64,000 nt of DNA, taken from Sphingomonas oligophenolica. GTDB taxonomy: Bacteria; Pseudomonadota; Alphaproteobacteria; Sphingomonadales; Sphingomonadaceae. Location: positions 62,001 through 126,000 of the forward strand of contig NZ_RCZK01000005.1 of the NCBI RefSeq assembly GCF_006438955.1. The letters run 5' to 3'. Shown in pieces: positions 35,596-45,092 of this stretch; the first letter of the stretch is position 1, and each line of letters begins with the position of its first letter. The position numbers and the translations under genes were made by a program. Under the pieces are notes generated by a model that was not told the DNA's origin, made no database searches, and saw only the letters and a list, made by a program, of their open reading frames with translations.

Positions 35596-36777
35596 ATGCT
35601 TGCCGGCCTCATTATCGCCACCCACGACGCGGCCGATCGATCGCAGATGCTCACCGCCACCCTGCCGTTCGGTGGCGTGACGCTGATCGAATATCAGGCG
35701 AGGCTGTTGATCGGGGCAGGGGCCTCGCAGATCGTCGTGATGGTCGCGCGACTGACCCCCGAACTGCTGGGCGCGATCAACCGGATCGGTCGACGTGACG
35801 TGACCGTCGACACGGTGCGATCGGCGGCGGAAGCGGCCGAGAAATTCCATCCACTCGCGCGAGTGTTGATGCTGGCAGATGGCCTGACGACCACCCCCGA
35901 TGTCGTCGCCGCGATGGCGCACGAAGGGGGCGATGCGTTGCTCGTCGTCGGCGAAGACGAGCGCGACGGCGCGTTCGAACGCGTCGGTGGCGGCATGGCG
36001 TGGGCCGGCATCGCGCGGCTCGATCCCCGGCGGATCGCCGAACTGGCCGCGTTGCCGCGCGATTACGACATGGAATCGACGCTGGTTCGGCTCGCGTCGC
36101 AGGCACGCGCGACGCACGTCGAACTGCCTGCGGGGGCGCTCACGCGCGGGCATGGCATCGATCACGGTGGCGCGATCATTGCCGAGCGCGGCCGCAGCGT
36201 GTTGCGCGATGCGCTGTCGGCCGGATCGACCTGGTTCGACCGGCTGGTGATCGCGCCGCTCGCGCGGGTGCTGGTGCCGGTGGCGGTGCGGCGCGCGATT
36301 CCGGTGGTGATGATCGGGCTGGGCGGGGTGGCGCTGGGGCTGGGCGGACTGATTGCACTATGGTGGGGCAAGCCCGCGCTGGGAACGGTGACGGCGTTGA
36401 TCGGCGCGATCGTCTTTGCGTTGACCGCGCGGCTTGCAATGTTGCGCGACGAGCGCGCGCAGGAGGGGGCGCTGGAGGCGGCGGCGTTGGCGCTGCCGAT
36501 GTTGGCGATCCTGGTCGATGGGCACGCGATGATGCTTGCCCAGGCCAATGGTGGTCCCCAGATCGTGGCGGTGGCCACGGTGACCGCGAGTGCGCTCGCC
36601 GAGCGTGCGGCGACCGCGATCGAGCGACCTTGGTGGGGCGCGAATCCCGCCTGCTGCCTGGCGGTCGCGGCAATCGGCGCGCTGGTCGGCTCCCCCGTTG
36701 CCGGGCTGGCGCTGGCGGCGCTAGTGGCGACCGCGACGCTGGCGGGAGAAATCGAGTTACTGCGGCGGCAAGCTTAG
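35596..36777 (+). CDS. Nucleotidyltransferase-like protein with C-terminal membrane domain
   Basis: 393 residues. The N-terminal about 190 residues resemble GT-A/NTP-transferase folds (LPFGGVTLIEYQARLL and GASQIVVMVARLTPELL, then LMLADGLTTTPDVVAAMA, which looks like a weakened metal-site region). The G-x-G-x-R-x-x-P-K loop of active sugar nucleotidyltransferases is not obvious, so catalysis is doubtful. From about residue 230 come hydrophobic helices (about 4-6 segments: VVMIGLGGVALGLGGLIALW and others), ending in the cytoplasm. It could be a membrane-linked transferase or a sensor that binds nucleotide. It is placed between the Hpt-like and DUF2336 genes. Confidence 0.65.
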   Translation: MLAGLIIATHDAADRSQMLTATLPFGGVTLIEYQARLLIGAGASQIVVMVARLTPELLGAINRIGRRDVTVDTVRSAAEAAEKFHPLARVLMLADGLTTTPDVVAAMAHEGGDALLVVGEDERDGAFERVGGGMAWAGIARLDPRRIAELAALPRDYDMESTLVRLASQARATHVELPAGALTRGHGIDHGGAIIAERGRSVLRDALSAGSTWFDRLVIAPLARVLVPVAVRRAIPVVMIGLGGVALGLGGLIALWWGKPALGTVTALIGAIVFALTARLAMLRDERAQEGALEAAALALPMLAILVDGHAMMLAQANGGPQIVAVATVTASALAERAATAIERPWWGANPACCLAVAAIGALVGSPVAGLALAALVATATLAGEIELLRRQA

Positions 36778-36789
36778 CAGCGTTTTAAC
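36774..36789 (+). promoter_or_regulatory. Near-consensus CtrA box before the DUF2336 gene
   Basis: TTAG-N7-TTAAC at 36774-36789 differs by one base from the alphaproteobacterial CtrA consensus TTAA-N7-TTAAC. It lies 23 bases before the DUF2336 start and overlaps the stop of the preceding gene. The site is short, so a chance match is possible. Confidence 0.3.
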
Positions 36790-36812
36790 GAGGCGAGCGG
36801 TAGGGACGGACG

Positions 36813-37907
36813 ATGTCGGTCGAACCAGACCCTGCAGGCAACGGGATCGATGCCCGTCTAGCCGCCGCGCGCGGTGCGTCGGCGCGCGCCGATTCGCGGC
36901 TGACCGGATCGATCGACGATTTCTTTTTGGCCGGCGACGCGCGGCTCGACGAACGGACTCGGATTCTGGTCGGGCGGCTGCTCGGCGGGATCGTGCACGG
37001 CATCGAGACCGATATCCGTCGCGATGCTGCGCGCGTCCTGGCGGGGCGCAAATCGACCGATCGCGCGGAGGCGCTGTTGCGCGGGCATGACGATGTCGTC
37101 GAGCGGTTGTCGCGCGCAGGCTTGCTACGCGATCGCGCGTTGATGGACGAACTGATTGCGCGGGTGCGCGGCGACATCGTCGCGGGCGCGCTGCCGATCG
37201 ATGCGGTCGAACCCGATGCGCCGAGCGTGCTCGTGCGCTTGGCGGACAGCGGCGACGGAGTCGTGGCAGCCGCCGCGCGCGCGCTGCTCAGCGCGGAAAC
37301 GCGGCGGCGGACGACATCCGATGATGCGATCCTGCCAAGCGATCTGCCCGCGGAACTTCACCACCGATTGATCTGGTGGATCGCGGCGACGATCCGCGAG
37401 GCCAGCGTCACCACGAACGGCGAGGACGGATCGACCGACCGCGCGATCGTCGAGGCGGCCCAGCGCAGCCTTGCCGCGCACGACGAGGGCGATCGTGCCG
37501 AGGCGATCGCGATGAGGCTTGCGCTCGCGATCGACCCGCGCGCCGACGAGCTGGCGCCACTGTTGATCGAGGCGCTGCGCGACCGGCGGCTGATCTTGTT
37601 CATCGCGTGCATGGGGCGCGCGCTCGACCTGGATTACGACAGCGCACGCGCGATCGTGCTGGAGCCCGAGGGCGATCGGCTGTGGCTGGCGCTGCGTGCG
37701 CTCGATCTCGATCGGCCAACGGTGGCGCGGATCGGACTGTCGCTCGCCGAGGCCGATCCGCGCCGCGATCTCGACCGGTTCGCCGATGAGATCGACGCAA
37801 TCGCGGCGATTCCGGTCGAGGTGGCGCGGTCGGCGCTGGCGCCGCTGACGTTGCATCACGACTTGAGGCTGGCGATCGACGCGCTGACCCGGCGGGGAAT
37901 GCGATGA
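36813..37907 (+). CDS. DUF2336 family protein
   Basis: 364 residues, all-helical, cytoplasmic, rich in Arg, Asp and Ala. It matches the alphaproteobacterial DUF2336 pattern (RTRILVGRLLGGIVHGIETD near residue 50, LADSGDGVVAAAARALL, and repeated helical hairpins like HEAT-type repeats to the end). The function of the family is not established. Its stop overlaps the start of the kinase-like gene (ATGA), which suggests the two products are made together. The ATG follows AGGGACGGACG. Confidence 0.8.
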   Translation: MSVEPDPAGNGIDARLAAARGASARADSRLTGSIDDFFLAGDARLDERTRILVGRLLGGIVHGIETDIRRDAARVLAGRKSTDRAEALLRGHDDVVERLSRAGLLRDRALMDELIARVRGDIVAGALPIDAVEPDAPSVLVRLADSGDGVVAAAARALLSAETRRRTTSDDAILPSDLPAELHHRLIWWIAATIREASVTTNGEDGSTDRAIVEAAQRSLAAHDEGDRAEAIAMRLALAIDPRADELAPLLIEALRDRRLILFIACMGRALDLDYDSARAIVLEPEGDRLWLALRALDLDRPTVARIGLSLAEADPRRDLDRFADEIDAIAAIPVEVARSALAPLTLHHDLRLAIDALTRRGMR

Positions 37908-39277
37908 AACCCGACGGCTTGCCCGAAATCCCGGTGTCGCATGCGCTGATCGATGCGACCGGTCGGCTGATCGCCGCGGACCCCGCGATCGAGGCGCTCA
38001 ACGACGCGGCGGGGGGCACGATCGGTGCGCCGCTGGCGGTGCCGCCGCTGGCGACGATCGTGCGACTCGCGCGGCGGCTGGATATTCTGGTGTCGCGCCG
38101 GGTGACGGTGGCGGATGGCGAATCGGACCTCGAACTGTGGGTCCGGGCGCAGCCCGAGGGCGACGAGACCCGGCTCGCGATCAGCGGCTGGCGCGAGGTG
38201 CGGCCCGCCGCTTCGCCGACCGCCTCGACGGTCGGCGCGCCGATCGATGCCGAGCTGCGCTGGGACGTCGATGCCGCGTTGCGGCTGACGTTCGTGTCGA
38301 TCGATGCGGCCCGCCGCTGGGGGATCGATGCGATCGCGTTGCTCGGCCAGCCGCTGACCGCACTGTTCGCCTTTTCGGATGAGATGATGCCGATCCTCGA
38401 TGCGATCGCGCGGCAACGCCCGTTCGAGGAACAACGCGCGGTGGTGCGCGGCACCGATCGCCACGTCATCGTCGATGCGATCGTGCGGCAGGATGCGGGG
38501 GGCGCGTTCGCCGGGATGGTCGGTGGTGCCCAAACTGCGGATACTGAGCCAGCCGCGCGTGCGCCAGGCGATGCGCCGACCGCGGCGTTCACCCAGGGAC
38601 TCGACAAGGCGCTGCGCGCGCCGCTCGCGCGGATCATCGCCAACGCCGACACGATCAACGCCGCGCCCGATGGCCCGGTCGGCGACGGCTATACGGGGTA
38701 TGCCGCGGATATCGCGAACGCGGGCCGACACCTGCTCGGGCTGGTCGACGATCTCGTCGATCTGCAGGGGATCGAGCGCGACGGATTCAGTCTGGACGTC
38801 GAGCCGATCGACCTCGCCGATATCGCGCGCCGCGCCGCGGGATTGCTGGCGGTGCGCGCGGGCAACGCCGAGGTGGCGATCGCGAAGCCACTCGAGGACA
38901 TGCGCGTGCCCGCGCACGGCGATTTCCGCCGGGTACTACAGATTCTGGTCAATTTGATCGGCAATGCGATCCGCTATTCGCCCGCCGGGTCGGTCGTGAT
39001 GATCGCGGCGGGGGTCGCCCACGGCCAGGCCTTCGCGACGGTCAGCGACCAGGGGAAGGGGATCGCGGTCGAGGACCAGGCGCGGATTTTCGAGAAATTC
39101 GAACGGATCGATCCGAGCGAGCCGGGCGGCAATGGCCTTGGCCTCTACATCGCGCGGCGGCTGGCGAGTGCGATGGCGGGGGATCTGGTCGTGGAGAGCG
39201 CCCCTGACGAGGGCGCACGGTTCACGCTGACGCTACCGGCGGACCCGGCGCGCGATCAGGATCAGCACCAGCCCTAA
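37904..39277 (+). CDS. Histidine-kinase-like protein with Lys in place of the H-box His
   Basis: 457 residues, no membrane segment. The N-terminal about 210 residues hold at least one PAS-like domain (about 115-210). The HisKA dimerisation helix reads FTQGLDKALRAPLARI (about 229-244), where the usual S-H-E-L-R-T-P-L has Lys235 at the His position (codon AAG, 38606-38608). The second HisKA helix (NAGRHLLGLVDDLVDLQGIE) is normal. The HATPase_c motifs are intact: N-box LVNLIGNAIRYSP, G1 DQGKGIAVED, F-box IFEKFERID and G2 GGNGLGLYIARRLA. It should bind ATP but cannot autophosphorylate in the usual way; Caulobacter DivL (Tyr) is a known parallel. No response regulator gene is adjacent. The 3' end overlaps a convergent gene by 45 bases. 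Confidence 0.85.
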   Translation: MKPDGLPEIPVSHALIDATGRLIAADPAIEALNDAAGGTIGAPLAVPPLATIVRLARRLDILVSRRVTVADGESDLELWVRAQPEGDETRLAISGWREVRPAASPTASTVGAPIDAELRWDVDAALRLTFVSIDAARRWGIDAIALLGQPLTALFAFSDEMMPILDAIARQRPFEEQRAVVRGTDRHVIVDAIVRQDAGGAFAGMVGGAQTADTEPAARAPGDAPTAAFTQGLDKALRAPLARIIANADTINAAPDGPVGDGYTGYAADIANAGRHLLGLVDDLVDLQGIERDGFSLDVEPIDLADIARRAAGLLAVRAGNAEVAIAKPLEDMRVPAHGDFRRVLQILVNLIGNAIRYSPAGSVVMIAAGVAHGQAFATVSDQGKGIAVEDQARIFEKFERIDPSEPGGNGLGLYIARRLASAMAGDLVVESAPDEGARFTLTLPADPARDQDQHQP

Positions 39278-39439
39278 CACCGCCAGGGCCGCGCCACGAT
39301 CCGCCCACGGCCGCTGATCGAGCATGAAGCTCGACGCGGGCCAGTGGATATAGCCCAGCCCCTGCCCGATCCAGAGCAACCCCATCAGCGTCACAAGGAC
39401 GCCGACGACGAGCAGGATCGACCGGAGCGGGCGCCGCAT
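39233..39439 (-). CDS. Small two-TM protein downstream of gltA
   Basis: 68 residues; the ATG overlaps the gltA stop (ATGA). Two hydrophobic helices (about 8-27 and 48-63) flank a short polar loop (IHWPASSFMLDQRPWADRG), and the end is basic (ARRVRR). Sphingomonads often carry such a gene next to gltA. Its function is unknown. Its 3' end overlaps the kinase-like gene on the other strand by 45 bases. Confidence 0.72.
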   Translation of the reverse strand: MRRPLRSILLVVGVLVTLMGLLWIGQGLGYIHWPASSFMLDQRPWADRGAALAVLGLVLILIARRVRR

Positions 39440-40722
39440 CAGCGCTCGCCGACTGGCACGTAGGGGCGCTGGGTCGGGCCGTTGTAGAGCTGGCGCGGAC
39501 GCCCGATCTTCTGGTCGGGATCGGTGATCATCTCGTTCCATTGCGCGACCCAGCCGACGGTGCGGGCGAGCGCGAAGAGGACGGTGAACATCGAAGTCGG
39601 GAAGCCGATCGCCGACAGGATGACGCCCGAATAGAAATCGACGTTGGGAAACAGCTTCTTCTCGACGAAATACGGATCGTTGAGCGCCATCTCCTCGAGC
39701 TGGAGCGCGACGTCGAACACGGGATCCTTGACGTTGAGCGCGCTCAAGACCTCGCGGACGGTCTGCTGCATCACCGTCGCGCGCGGATCGTAGTTCTTGT
39801 AGACGCGGTGGCCGAAACCCATCAGGCGGAACGGATCGTTCTTGTCCTTGGCGCGCGCGATGAATTCGGGGATGCGATCGGGCGTTCCGATCTCGCGCAG
39901 CATGTTGAGCGCGGCCTCGTTGGCGCCGCCGTGCGCTGGCCCCCATAGGCACGCGATCCCCGCCGCGATGCACGCGAACGGGTTCGCGCCCGACGAACCC
40001 GCGAGACGGACGGTCGAGGTCGAGGCGTTCTGTTCGTGATCGGCGTGGAGGATGAAGATCCGGTCCATCGCCTGCTCGACGATCGGGTTGACCTCATAGG
40101 GCTCGGCGGGAACGCCGAAGGTCATTCGCAGGAAGTTGCCGGTGTAGGACAGCGAGTTGTCGGGATAGAGGAACGGCTGGCCCAGGCTGTACTTGAACGC
40201 CATCGCGGCGAGCGTCGGCATCTTCGCGATCAGCCGGTGCGACGCGATCGTGCGCTGCTGCGGATCGTGGATGTCGGTCGAATCGTGATAGAAGGCCGAC
40301 AGCGCGCCGACGACGCCGCACATGATCGCCATCGGATGCGCATCGCGCCGGAAGCCGCGGAAGAAGGTCGCAAGCTGTTCGTGGACCATCGTGTGGCGGG
40401 TGATCGTCCAGGTGAAGGTGTCGAGTTCCTCCTTGGTCGGCAATTCACCGTTGAGGAGAAGGTGCGCGACCTCCATGAAGCTCGATTTCTCCGCCAGTTC
40501 GCCGATCGCATAGCCGCGATGGAGCAAGACGCCTTCGTCGCCGTCGATATAGGTCAGTTTCGACTGGCAACTCGCGGTCGAGGTGAAGCCGGGGTCGTAA
40601 GTAAAGGCGCCGGTGTTTGCGTAGAATTTGCGGATATCGACGACGTCCGGGCCGACCGAGCCCGTCATGATCGGATAGCTCCCATCCTTGTCGTGGAGTG
40701 AGATGCTGGCTGAGTCCGTCAT
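39439..40722 (-). CDS. gltA: Citrate synthase (type II, hexameric)
   Basis: 427 residues. Active-site His residues are in [14 protein letters not shown] (about 265) and [14 protein letters not shown] (about 305), and the catalytic Asp region (PDFDVHR-type, here VDFYSGVIL) follows near 362. The N-terminal beta domain ([16 protein letters not shown]) marks the Gram-negative type II enzyme. It joins acetyl-CoA and oxaloacetate in the TCA cycle. GGAAGGA lies before its ATG, which is 14 bases after the gltX stop, so the two are co-transcribed. Confidence 0.98.
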   Translation of the reverse strand: MTDSASISLHDKDGSYPIMTGSVGPDVVDIRKFYANTGAFTYDPGFTSTASCQSKLTYIDGDEGVLLHRGYAIGELAEKSSFMEVAHLLLNGELPTKEELDTFTWTITRHTMVHEQLATFFRGFRRDAHPMAIMCGVVGALSAFYHDSTDIHDPQQRTIASHRLIAKMPTLAAMAFKYSLGQPFLYPDNSLSYTGNFLRMTFGVPAEPYEVNPIVEQAMDRIFILHADHEQNASTSTVRLAGSSGANPFACIAAGIACLWGPAHGGANEAALNMLREIGTPDRIPEFIARAKDKNDPFRLMGFGHRVYKNYDPRATVMQQTVREVLSALNVKDPVFDVALQLEEMALNDPYFVEKKLFPNVDFYSGVILSAIGFPTSMFTVLFALARTVGWVAQWNEMITDPDQKIGRPRQLYNGPTQRPYVPVGER

Positions 40723-40736
40723 GTTGGTCCTTCCTG

Positions 40737-42182
40737 TCAGGCTGCCATCTGGTCGTTGATCCGACCGAGGCTTTCCTCGCGGCCTAAGACTACGAGGACG
40801 TCGAAAATGCCGGGCGAGGTCTTGCGCCCGGTGAGTGCGGCGCGGAGCGGCTGGGCGACCTGGCCGAGCTTGACGCCGCGGTCTTCCGCCACCTGCCGTA
40901 CCGCAGTTTCCAAAGCCTCCGTATCCCAGTGGTGCACTGCGTCAAGCGCAGCGTGGACACCGGCCAGGATCGACGGCGCCTCTCCTGCCAATAGATCGGC
41001 GGCGGCGGGGTCGATGGCAAGGGGGCGGGTCGCGAACAGGAAGGCGGCGTTGGTCGCCAGCTCGTTCAGATTGGCGGCCCGGGCCTTTAACGACGGCATG
41101 GCACGGCGCAGCAATGGGATTGAATCGCTGCCATAGCCGCCGATCGCCGCGACCAGCGCCGCGAGCCGATCATCGTCGGCTTCGCGGATGTAATGGCCGT
41201 TGAGGTGTTCGAGTTTCTTGAGGTCGAACCGCGACGGGCTCTTGCCGACCGCGGCGAGGTCGAACCATTCGGTTGCCTGGGCGCGGCTGATGATCTCGTC
41301 GTCGCCATGGCCCCACCCCAGACGGAGCAGATAATTGCCGAACGCTTCGGGCAATATGCCGAGTTCGTCGCGATACGCCTCGACCCCGACCGCGCCGTGG
41401 CGCTTCGACATCTTCGCGCCGTCGGTGCCGTGGATCAGCGGGATGTGCGCGTAGATCGGATCGGGCCAGCCGCCTTCGACCGCGTTCATCGCGCGATAGA
41501 TCGGGAGCTGGCGGAATGCGTTGTTGAGGTGGTCGTCGCCGCGGATGACATGCGTTACGCCCATGTCGTGATCGTCGACGACGACCGCGAGCATATAGGT
41601 CGGCGTGCCGTCGGAGCGCAGCAGGACCATGTCGTCGAGTTCGGCGTTCTGGACCGTGACGATCCCCTGGACCAGGTCGTCGATGGCCGTCGCGCCATCG
41701 CGCGGGGCCTTCAGGCGGAGCACGAACGGCTGATCGGCGGGGGCGGTGGCGGGATCGGCGTCGCGCCACGGGCTGCGGAGGCGGAGCGGCTGCTTCGCCG
41801 CCTGCGCCGCGGCGCGCTGCGCGGCGATCTCGTCCTGCGTCATGTAGCAGCGATAGGCGTGGCCACTCGCGACCATCGCGTGCGCAACCGCGGCATGGCG
41901 GTCGGCGCGCGCGAACTGGAAGATCGCATCGCCGTCCCAATCGAGCCCGAGCCAGCGCATGCCGTCGAGGATCGCGTCGATCGCGGGCTGGGTCGAGCGC
42001 GCGCGGTCGGTATCCTCGATGCGGAGGAGGAAGGTGCCGCCATGATGGCGCGCGAACAGCCAGTTGAACAACGCGGTGCGCGCGCCGCCGAGATGGAGGT
42101 AGCCCGTCGGCGACGGGGCGAAACGGGTAACGACGCGGGCGCCGTCGGAGGAGGTCGGTCCGGACACGTCGTCCGCGACCAT
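40737..42182 (-). CDS. gltX: Glutamyl-tRNA synthetase
   Basis: 481 residues from the ATG at 42182 ([11 protein letters not shown]); an upstream extension to 42260 is possible but would overlap comEC and lacks homology. The class I motifs are complete: [13 protein letters not shown] (HIGH-type, about residue 21) and KMSKRHG (about 260). It charges tRNA-Glu and, with GatCAB (gatB is at the left edge), probably tRNA-Gln indirectly. gltA follows in the same direction. It is divergent from comEC. Confidence 0.96.
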   Translation of the reverse strand: MVADDVSGPTSSDGARVVTRFAPSPTGYLHLGGARTALFNWLFARHHGGTFLLRIEDTDRARSTQPAIDAILDGMRWLGLDWDGDAIFQFARADRHAAVAHAMVASGHAYRCYMTQDEIAAQRAAAQAAKQPLRLRSPWRDADPATAPADQPFVLRLKAPRDGATAIDDLVQGIVTVQNAELDDMVLLRSDGTPTYMLAVVVDDHDMGVTHVIRGDDHLNNAFRQLPIYRAMNAVEGGWPDPIYAHIPLIHGTDGAKMSKRHGAVGVEAYRDELGILPEAFGNYLLRLGWGHGDDEIISRAQATEWFDLAAVGKSPSRFDLKKLEHLNGHYIREADDDRLAALVAAIGGYGSDSIPLLRRAMPSLKARAANLNELATNAAFLFATRPLAIDPAAADLLAGEAPSILAGVHAALDAVHHWDTEALETAVRQVAEDRGVKLGQVAQPLRAALTGRKTSPGIFDVLVVLGREESLGRINDQMAA

Positions 42183-42228
42183 TTCAGGTGTTGCGCCCAA
42201 TCGCGGGTGCTCCCAAGCTACGGAATCG

Positions 42229-44487
42229 ATGGCCAGTACAGCCGCCGCGCCCCCTAGCATGCGCCCTTGGCGGCGACAAATGCCGCGTGTCCGCGGATTG
42301 GCCGATCGCGTCGAGCGGTGGCTGGAGGCGGAGCGCGATCAATTGCCGCTGTGGATTCCGGTCGCACTGGGCGCGGGGGTGTCGGCGTGGCTGATCCTCC
42401 GCGACGCGCGGCAATGGGACATCGCGGCGCTGATGCTCGCGGCGATCGCGTTCGGTGCGCTGGCGGCGGGGCTGCACGGACGCGCGGGGCGCGTGATCGG
42501 AATCGGCGCGGCGCTAATGCTGGTGGGCCTTGCGATGCTGTGGTGGCGCGCGGAACGCATCGCGGCGCCGGTGCTGGCGCATCCGGCGGTGGTGATGCTG
42601 CGCGGGACAGTGGTGCGCGCGGAGACGTTGTCGGCGCGGGGGCTGGTTCGCGTGACGCTGGCGACCGCCGTCGCGGGCGTGCCGCCGCGGGTGCGCGTCA
42701 ATCTTGCGGAGAAGGATGTGCCCGCCGGACTGGGCCGCGGGGCGGTGATCGCGCTGAAGGCGAGGTTGATGCCGCCGCCACCGCCCGCGGTGCCGGGGGC
42801 GTATGATTTCGAACGGGTTGCGTGGTTTGCGCGATTGGGCGCCACCGGGCGCGGGTTCGCGCCGGTCACGGTCGTGACGGCTGCGCGTGCCGGGTCGGAC
42901 CTGCGATCGGCGCTGACCGCGCATATCACCGCGCGATTGCCGGGGAGCGCGGGCGGGGTCGCGGCGGCCCTGGCGACGGGGGACGAGGGCGCGATCACCG
43001 AAGAGGACGCCAACGCGATGCGCCGTGCAGGGCTGGCGCATCTGCTGTCGGTGAGCGGGCTCCACATCACCGCGGTCGTCGGCGCGACGATGCTGCTTGT
43101 GCTGCGGGTGCTGGCATTGAGCCCGTGGCTGGCATTGCGGGCGCGGTTGCCGTTGATCGCGGCGCTGGCGGGGGCTGGGGCGGCGGTGGGCTACACGCTG
43201 CTGACGGGGAGCCAAGTGCCGACGATCCGGTCGTGCGTCGCCGCGCTGCTCGTGCTGACGGCGCTCGCGATGGGACGCGAGGCGATGACGCTGCGGCTGG
43301 TCGCGTGCGGCGCGACCATCGTGCTGCTGCTGTGGCCCGAAACGATCGCGGGACCGAGTTTCCAGCTGTCGTTCGCGGCGATCACCTCGATCGTCGCGTT
43401 GCACGAACATCCGCGCGTGGTGCGCTGGTTCGAGCGGCGCGAGGAGTGGTGGCGGCGGCGGATGCTGCGCGCCGGCACGTCGTTGCTGCTGACCGGGCTG
43501 ATCGTCGAGGCGGCGTTGATGCCGATCGCGGTCTATCATTTCCACAAGGCCGGGATCTACGGCGCGGTGGTCAATATCGTCGCGATCCCATTGACGACGT
43601 TCGTCATCATGCCGATCGAGGCGCTGGCACTGCTGGCGGATACCGTGGGTCTGGGCGCGCCGTTCTGGTGGCTGGGGGGCTACGCGCTCCACGCGCTGCT
43701 GTGGCTCGCGCATGTCGTGTCGGCGGCACCGGGGTCGGCGGCGATGCTGCCTGGGATGCCATCGGGCGCGTTCGCGGCGATGGTCGTCGGCGGGCTGTGG
43801 ATCGCGCTGTGGCGGACGCGGTGGCGGCGCTGGGGGGTGGTCCCGCTCGCGATCGGCGCGGGGTGGGCGATGCTGACCCCCGCGCCCGACCTGCTCGTGA
43901 CCGGTGATGGGCGGAATGTCGCGATCCAGACGCCGGTTGGACTAGCGCTGCTGCGCGAGCGCGCGGGGGACTATACCCGGAGCACCCTGGCCGAAAATGC
44001 GGGGTTCGACGGCGAACCGCTGGTGATCGACGATGTCGCGGGGAGCAGCTGTAGCCGCGACGCGTGCGTGATCGACTGGACTGGGGGCGGGCGGCAGTTG
44101 CGCATCCTCGCGACGCGGAGCGCGTATCCGATTCCCTTCGATGCGTTGATCGCGGCGTGCGCGCGCGCCGATATCGTGGTCAGCGAACGCGCGTTGCCGC
44201 GACGTTGCGCACCGCGCTGGCTCAAGCTCGATCGGCGCACGCTTGCCAACACCGGGGGAGTCGCGGTGACGTTATCGACCGGCGCCATCGCGACGGTCCG
44301 CCGGGCGGGCGACGCGCATCCGTGGCGGAACCCGCCGACGATCGCGCCGTCGGTCAATCGTAGCGGCGCAGGATACCCGAGAGCTTACCCTGGACGCGGA
44401 CATGGTCGGGGGGATAGCGCTGCGGGTCGTAGGCGCGGTTGGCGGGATCGAGCCGGATCATCGCGCCTTCGCGACGGAAATATTTGA
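42229..44487 (+). CDS. comEC: ComEC/Rec2-like DNA uptake channel protein
   Basis: 752 residues. The N-terminal DUF4131 region (about 45-200) has TM helices and an OB-like fold. The competence (Rec2) domain (about 230-500) contains the hallmark [16 protein letters not shown] (about 268) and the many-helix channel. The C-terminal beta-lactamase-like part is reduced: [14 protein letters not shown] starts it, but I see no HxHxDH metal motif, so the nuclease seen in some ComECs is probably absent. It carries transforming DNA through the inner membrane. The last 134 bases overlap lexA on the other strand; residues after about 710 are therefore antisense to LexA and Arg/Gly-rich. Start choices are 42229 or 42259. 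Confidence 0.88.
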   Translation: MASTAAAPPSMRPWRRQMPRVRGLADRVERWLEAERDQLPLWIPVALGAGVSAWLILRDARQWDIAALMLAAIAFGALAAGLHGRAGRVIGIGAALMLVGLAMLWWRAERIAAPVLAHPAVVMLRGTVVRAETLSARGLVRVTLATAVAGVPPRVRVNLAEKDVPAGLGRGAVIALKARLMPPPPPAVPGAYDFERVAWFARLGATGRGFAPVTVVTAARAGSDLRSALTAHITARLPGSAGGVAAALATGDEGAITEEDANAMRRAGLAHLLSVSGLHITAVVGATMLLVLRVLALSPWLALRARLPLIAALAGAGAAVGYTLLTGSQVPTIRSCVAALLVLTALAMGREAMTLRLVACGATIVLLLWPETIAGPSFQLSFAAITSIVALHEHPRVVRWFERREEWWRRRMLRAGTSLLLTGLIVEAALMPIAVYHFHKAGIYGAVVNIVAIPLTTFVIMPIEALALLADTVGLGAPFWWLGGYALHALLWLAHVVSAAPGSAAMLPGMPSGAFAAMVVGGLWIALWRTRWRRWGVVPLAIGAGWAMLTPAPDLLVTGDGRNVAIQTPVGLALLRERAGDYTRSTLAENAGFDGEPLVIDDVAGSSCSRDACVIDWTGGGRQLRILATRSAYPIPFDALIAACARADIVVSERALPRRCAPRWLKLDRRTLANTGGVAVTLSTGAIATVRRAGDAHPWRNPPTIAPSVNRSGAGYPRAYPGRGHGRGDSAAGRRRGWRDRAGSSRLRDGNI

Positions 44488-45037
44488 GCGTCGCCTCGCT
44501 GTCCTCGATCAGCGCGACGACGATCTCGCCATCGCGCGCGACATCGGTGCGGCGGATCAGTGCATAGTCACCGTCGAGAATACCCGCCTCGACCATCGAA
44601 TCGCCCGACACTTCGAGCGCATAATGTTCGCCCGAGCCGAGCAACGCGGCGGGGACCGCGAGCATACTGCTACCCTCGAACGCCTCGATCGGCACGCCCG
44701 CCGCGATCCGGCCGTGGAGCGGGATTTCGACGACGTCGTTGGCGGGCTGCGGCATCGAGCGGACATTGGTCGGCGCGCTCGGGGTCGGCGCGCTCGGCTT
44801 GACGCTGCCCTTCTTCTCCGGCCGTTCGGGCATCCGAACGACTTCGAGCGCGCGCGCGCGATTGGGCAGGCGGCGGATGAAGTTGCGCTCCTCGAGCGCC
44901 GAAATCAGGCGGTGGACGCCCGATTTGGATTTCAGGTCGAGCGCATCCTTCATTTCCTCGAACGACGGCGAGATACCGGTTTCTTCGAGCCGATCGTTGA
45001 TGAAGCACACGAGCTCGTGCTGCTTGCGGGTGAGCAT
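44354..45037 (-). CDS. lexA: LexA repressor
   Basis: 227 residues. A winged-helix DNA-binding N-terminus (about 1-65) is followed by a linker (Pro/Lys/Ser-rich, about 70-95) and the S24 autoprotease domain. The cleavage site is Ala113-Gly114 in HGRIAAGVP, with catalytic Ser147 in VSGDSMVE and Lys185 in EATLKYF. It represses SOS genes and is cleaved with RecA help. An ideal ribosome-binding site (GGAGG) precedes the ATG, and the SOS operator is 17-42 bases upstream of the start. The 3' end overlaps comEC. Confidence 0.97.
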   Translation of the reverse strand: MLTRKQHELVCFINDRLEETGISPSFEEMKDALDLKSKSGVHRLISALEERNFIRRLPNRARALEVVRMPERPEKKGSVKPSAPTPSAPTNVRSMPQPANDVVEIPLHGRIAAGVPIEAFEGSSMLAVPAALLGSGEHYALEVSGDSMVEAGILDGDYALIRRTDVARDGEIVVALIEDSEATLKYFRREGAMIRLDPANRAYDPQRYPPDHVRVQGKLSGILRRYD

Positions 45038-45053
45038 GGCGTTCCTCCGTCCA

Positions 45054-45079
45054 GAACAGACGCGGAACTTCTAGGGAAC
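45054..45079 (-). promoter_or_regulatory. SOS (LexA) operator with three half-sites before lexA
   Basis: On the minus strand GTTC occurs three times with exactly seven bases between each pair (45079-45076, 45068-45065, 45057-45054), giving two overlapping copies of the alphaproteobacterial box GTTC-N7-GTTC. It lies just before the lexA ribosome-binding site, so it should provide autoregulation. Confidence 0.9.
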
Positions 45080-45092
45080 AGTTGGCGCGGCG

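Noticed and set aside
42183..42260. A gltX start 26 codons upstream
   Set aside because: The extra residues have no homology to GltX and overlap the divergent comEC start.
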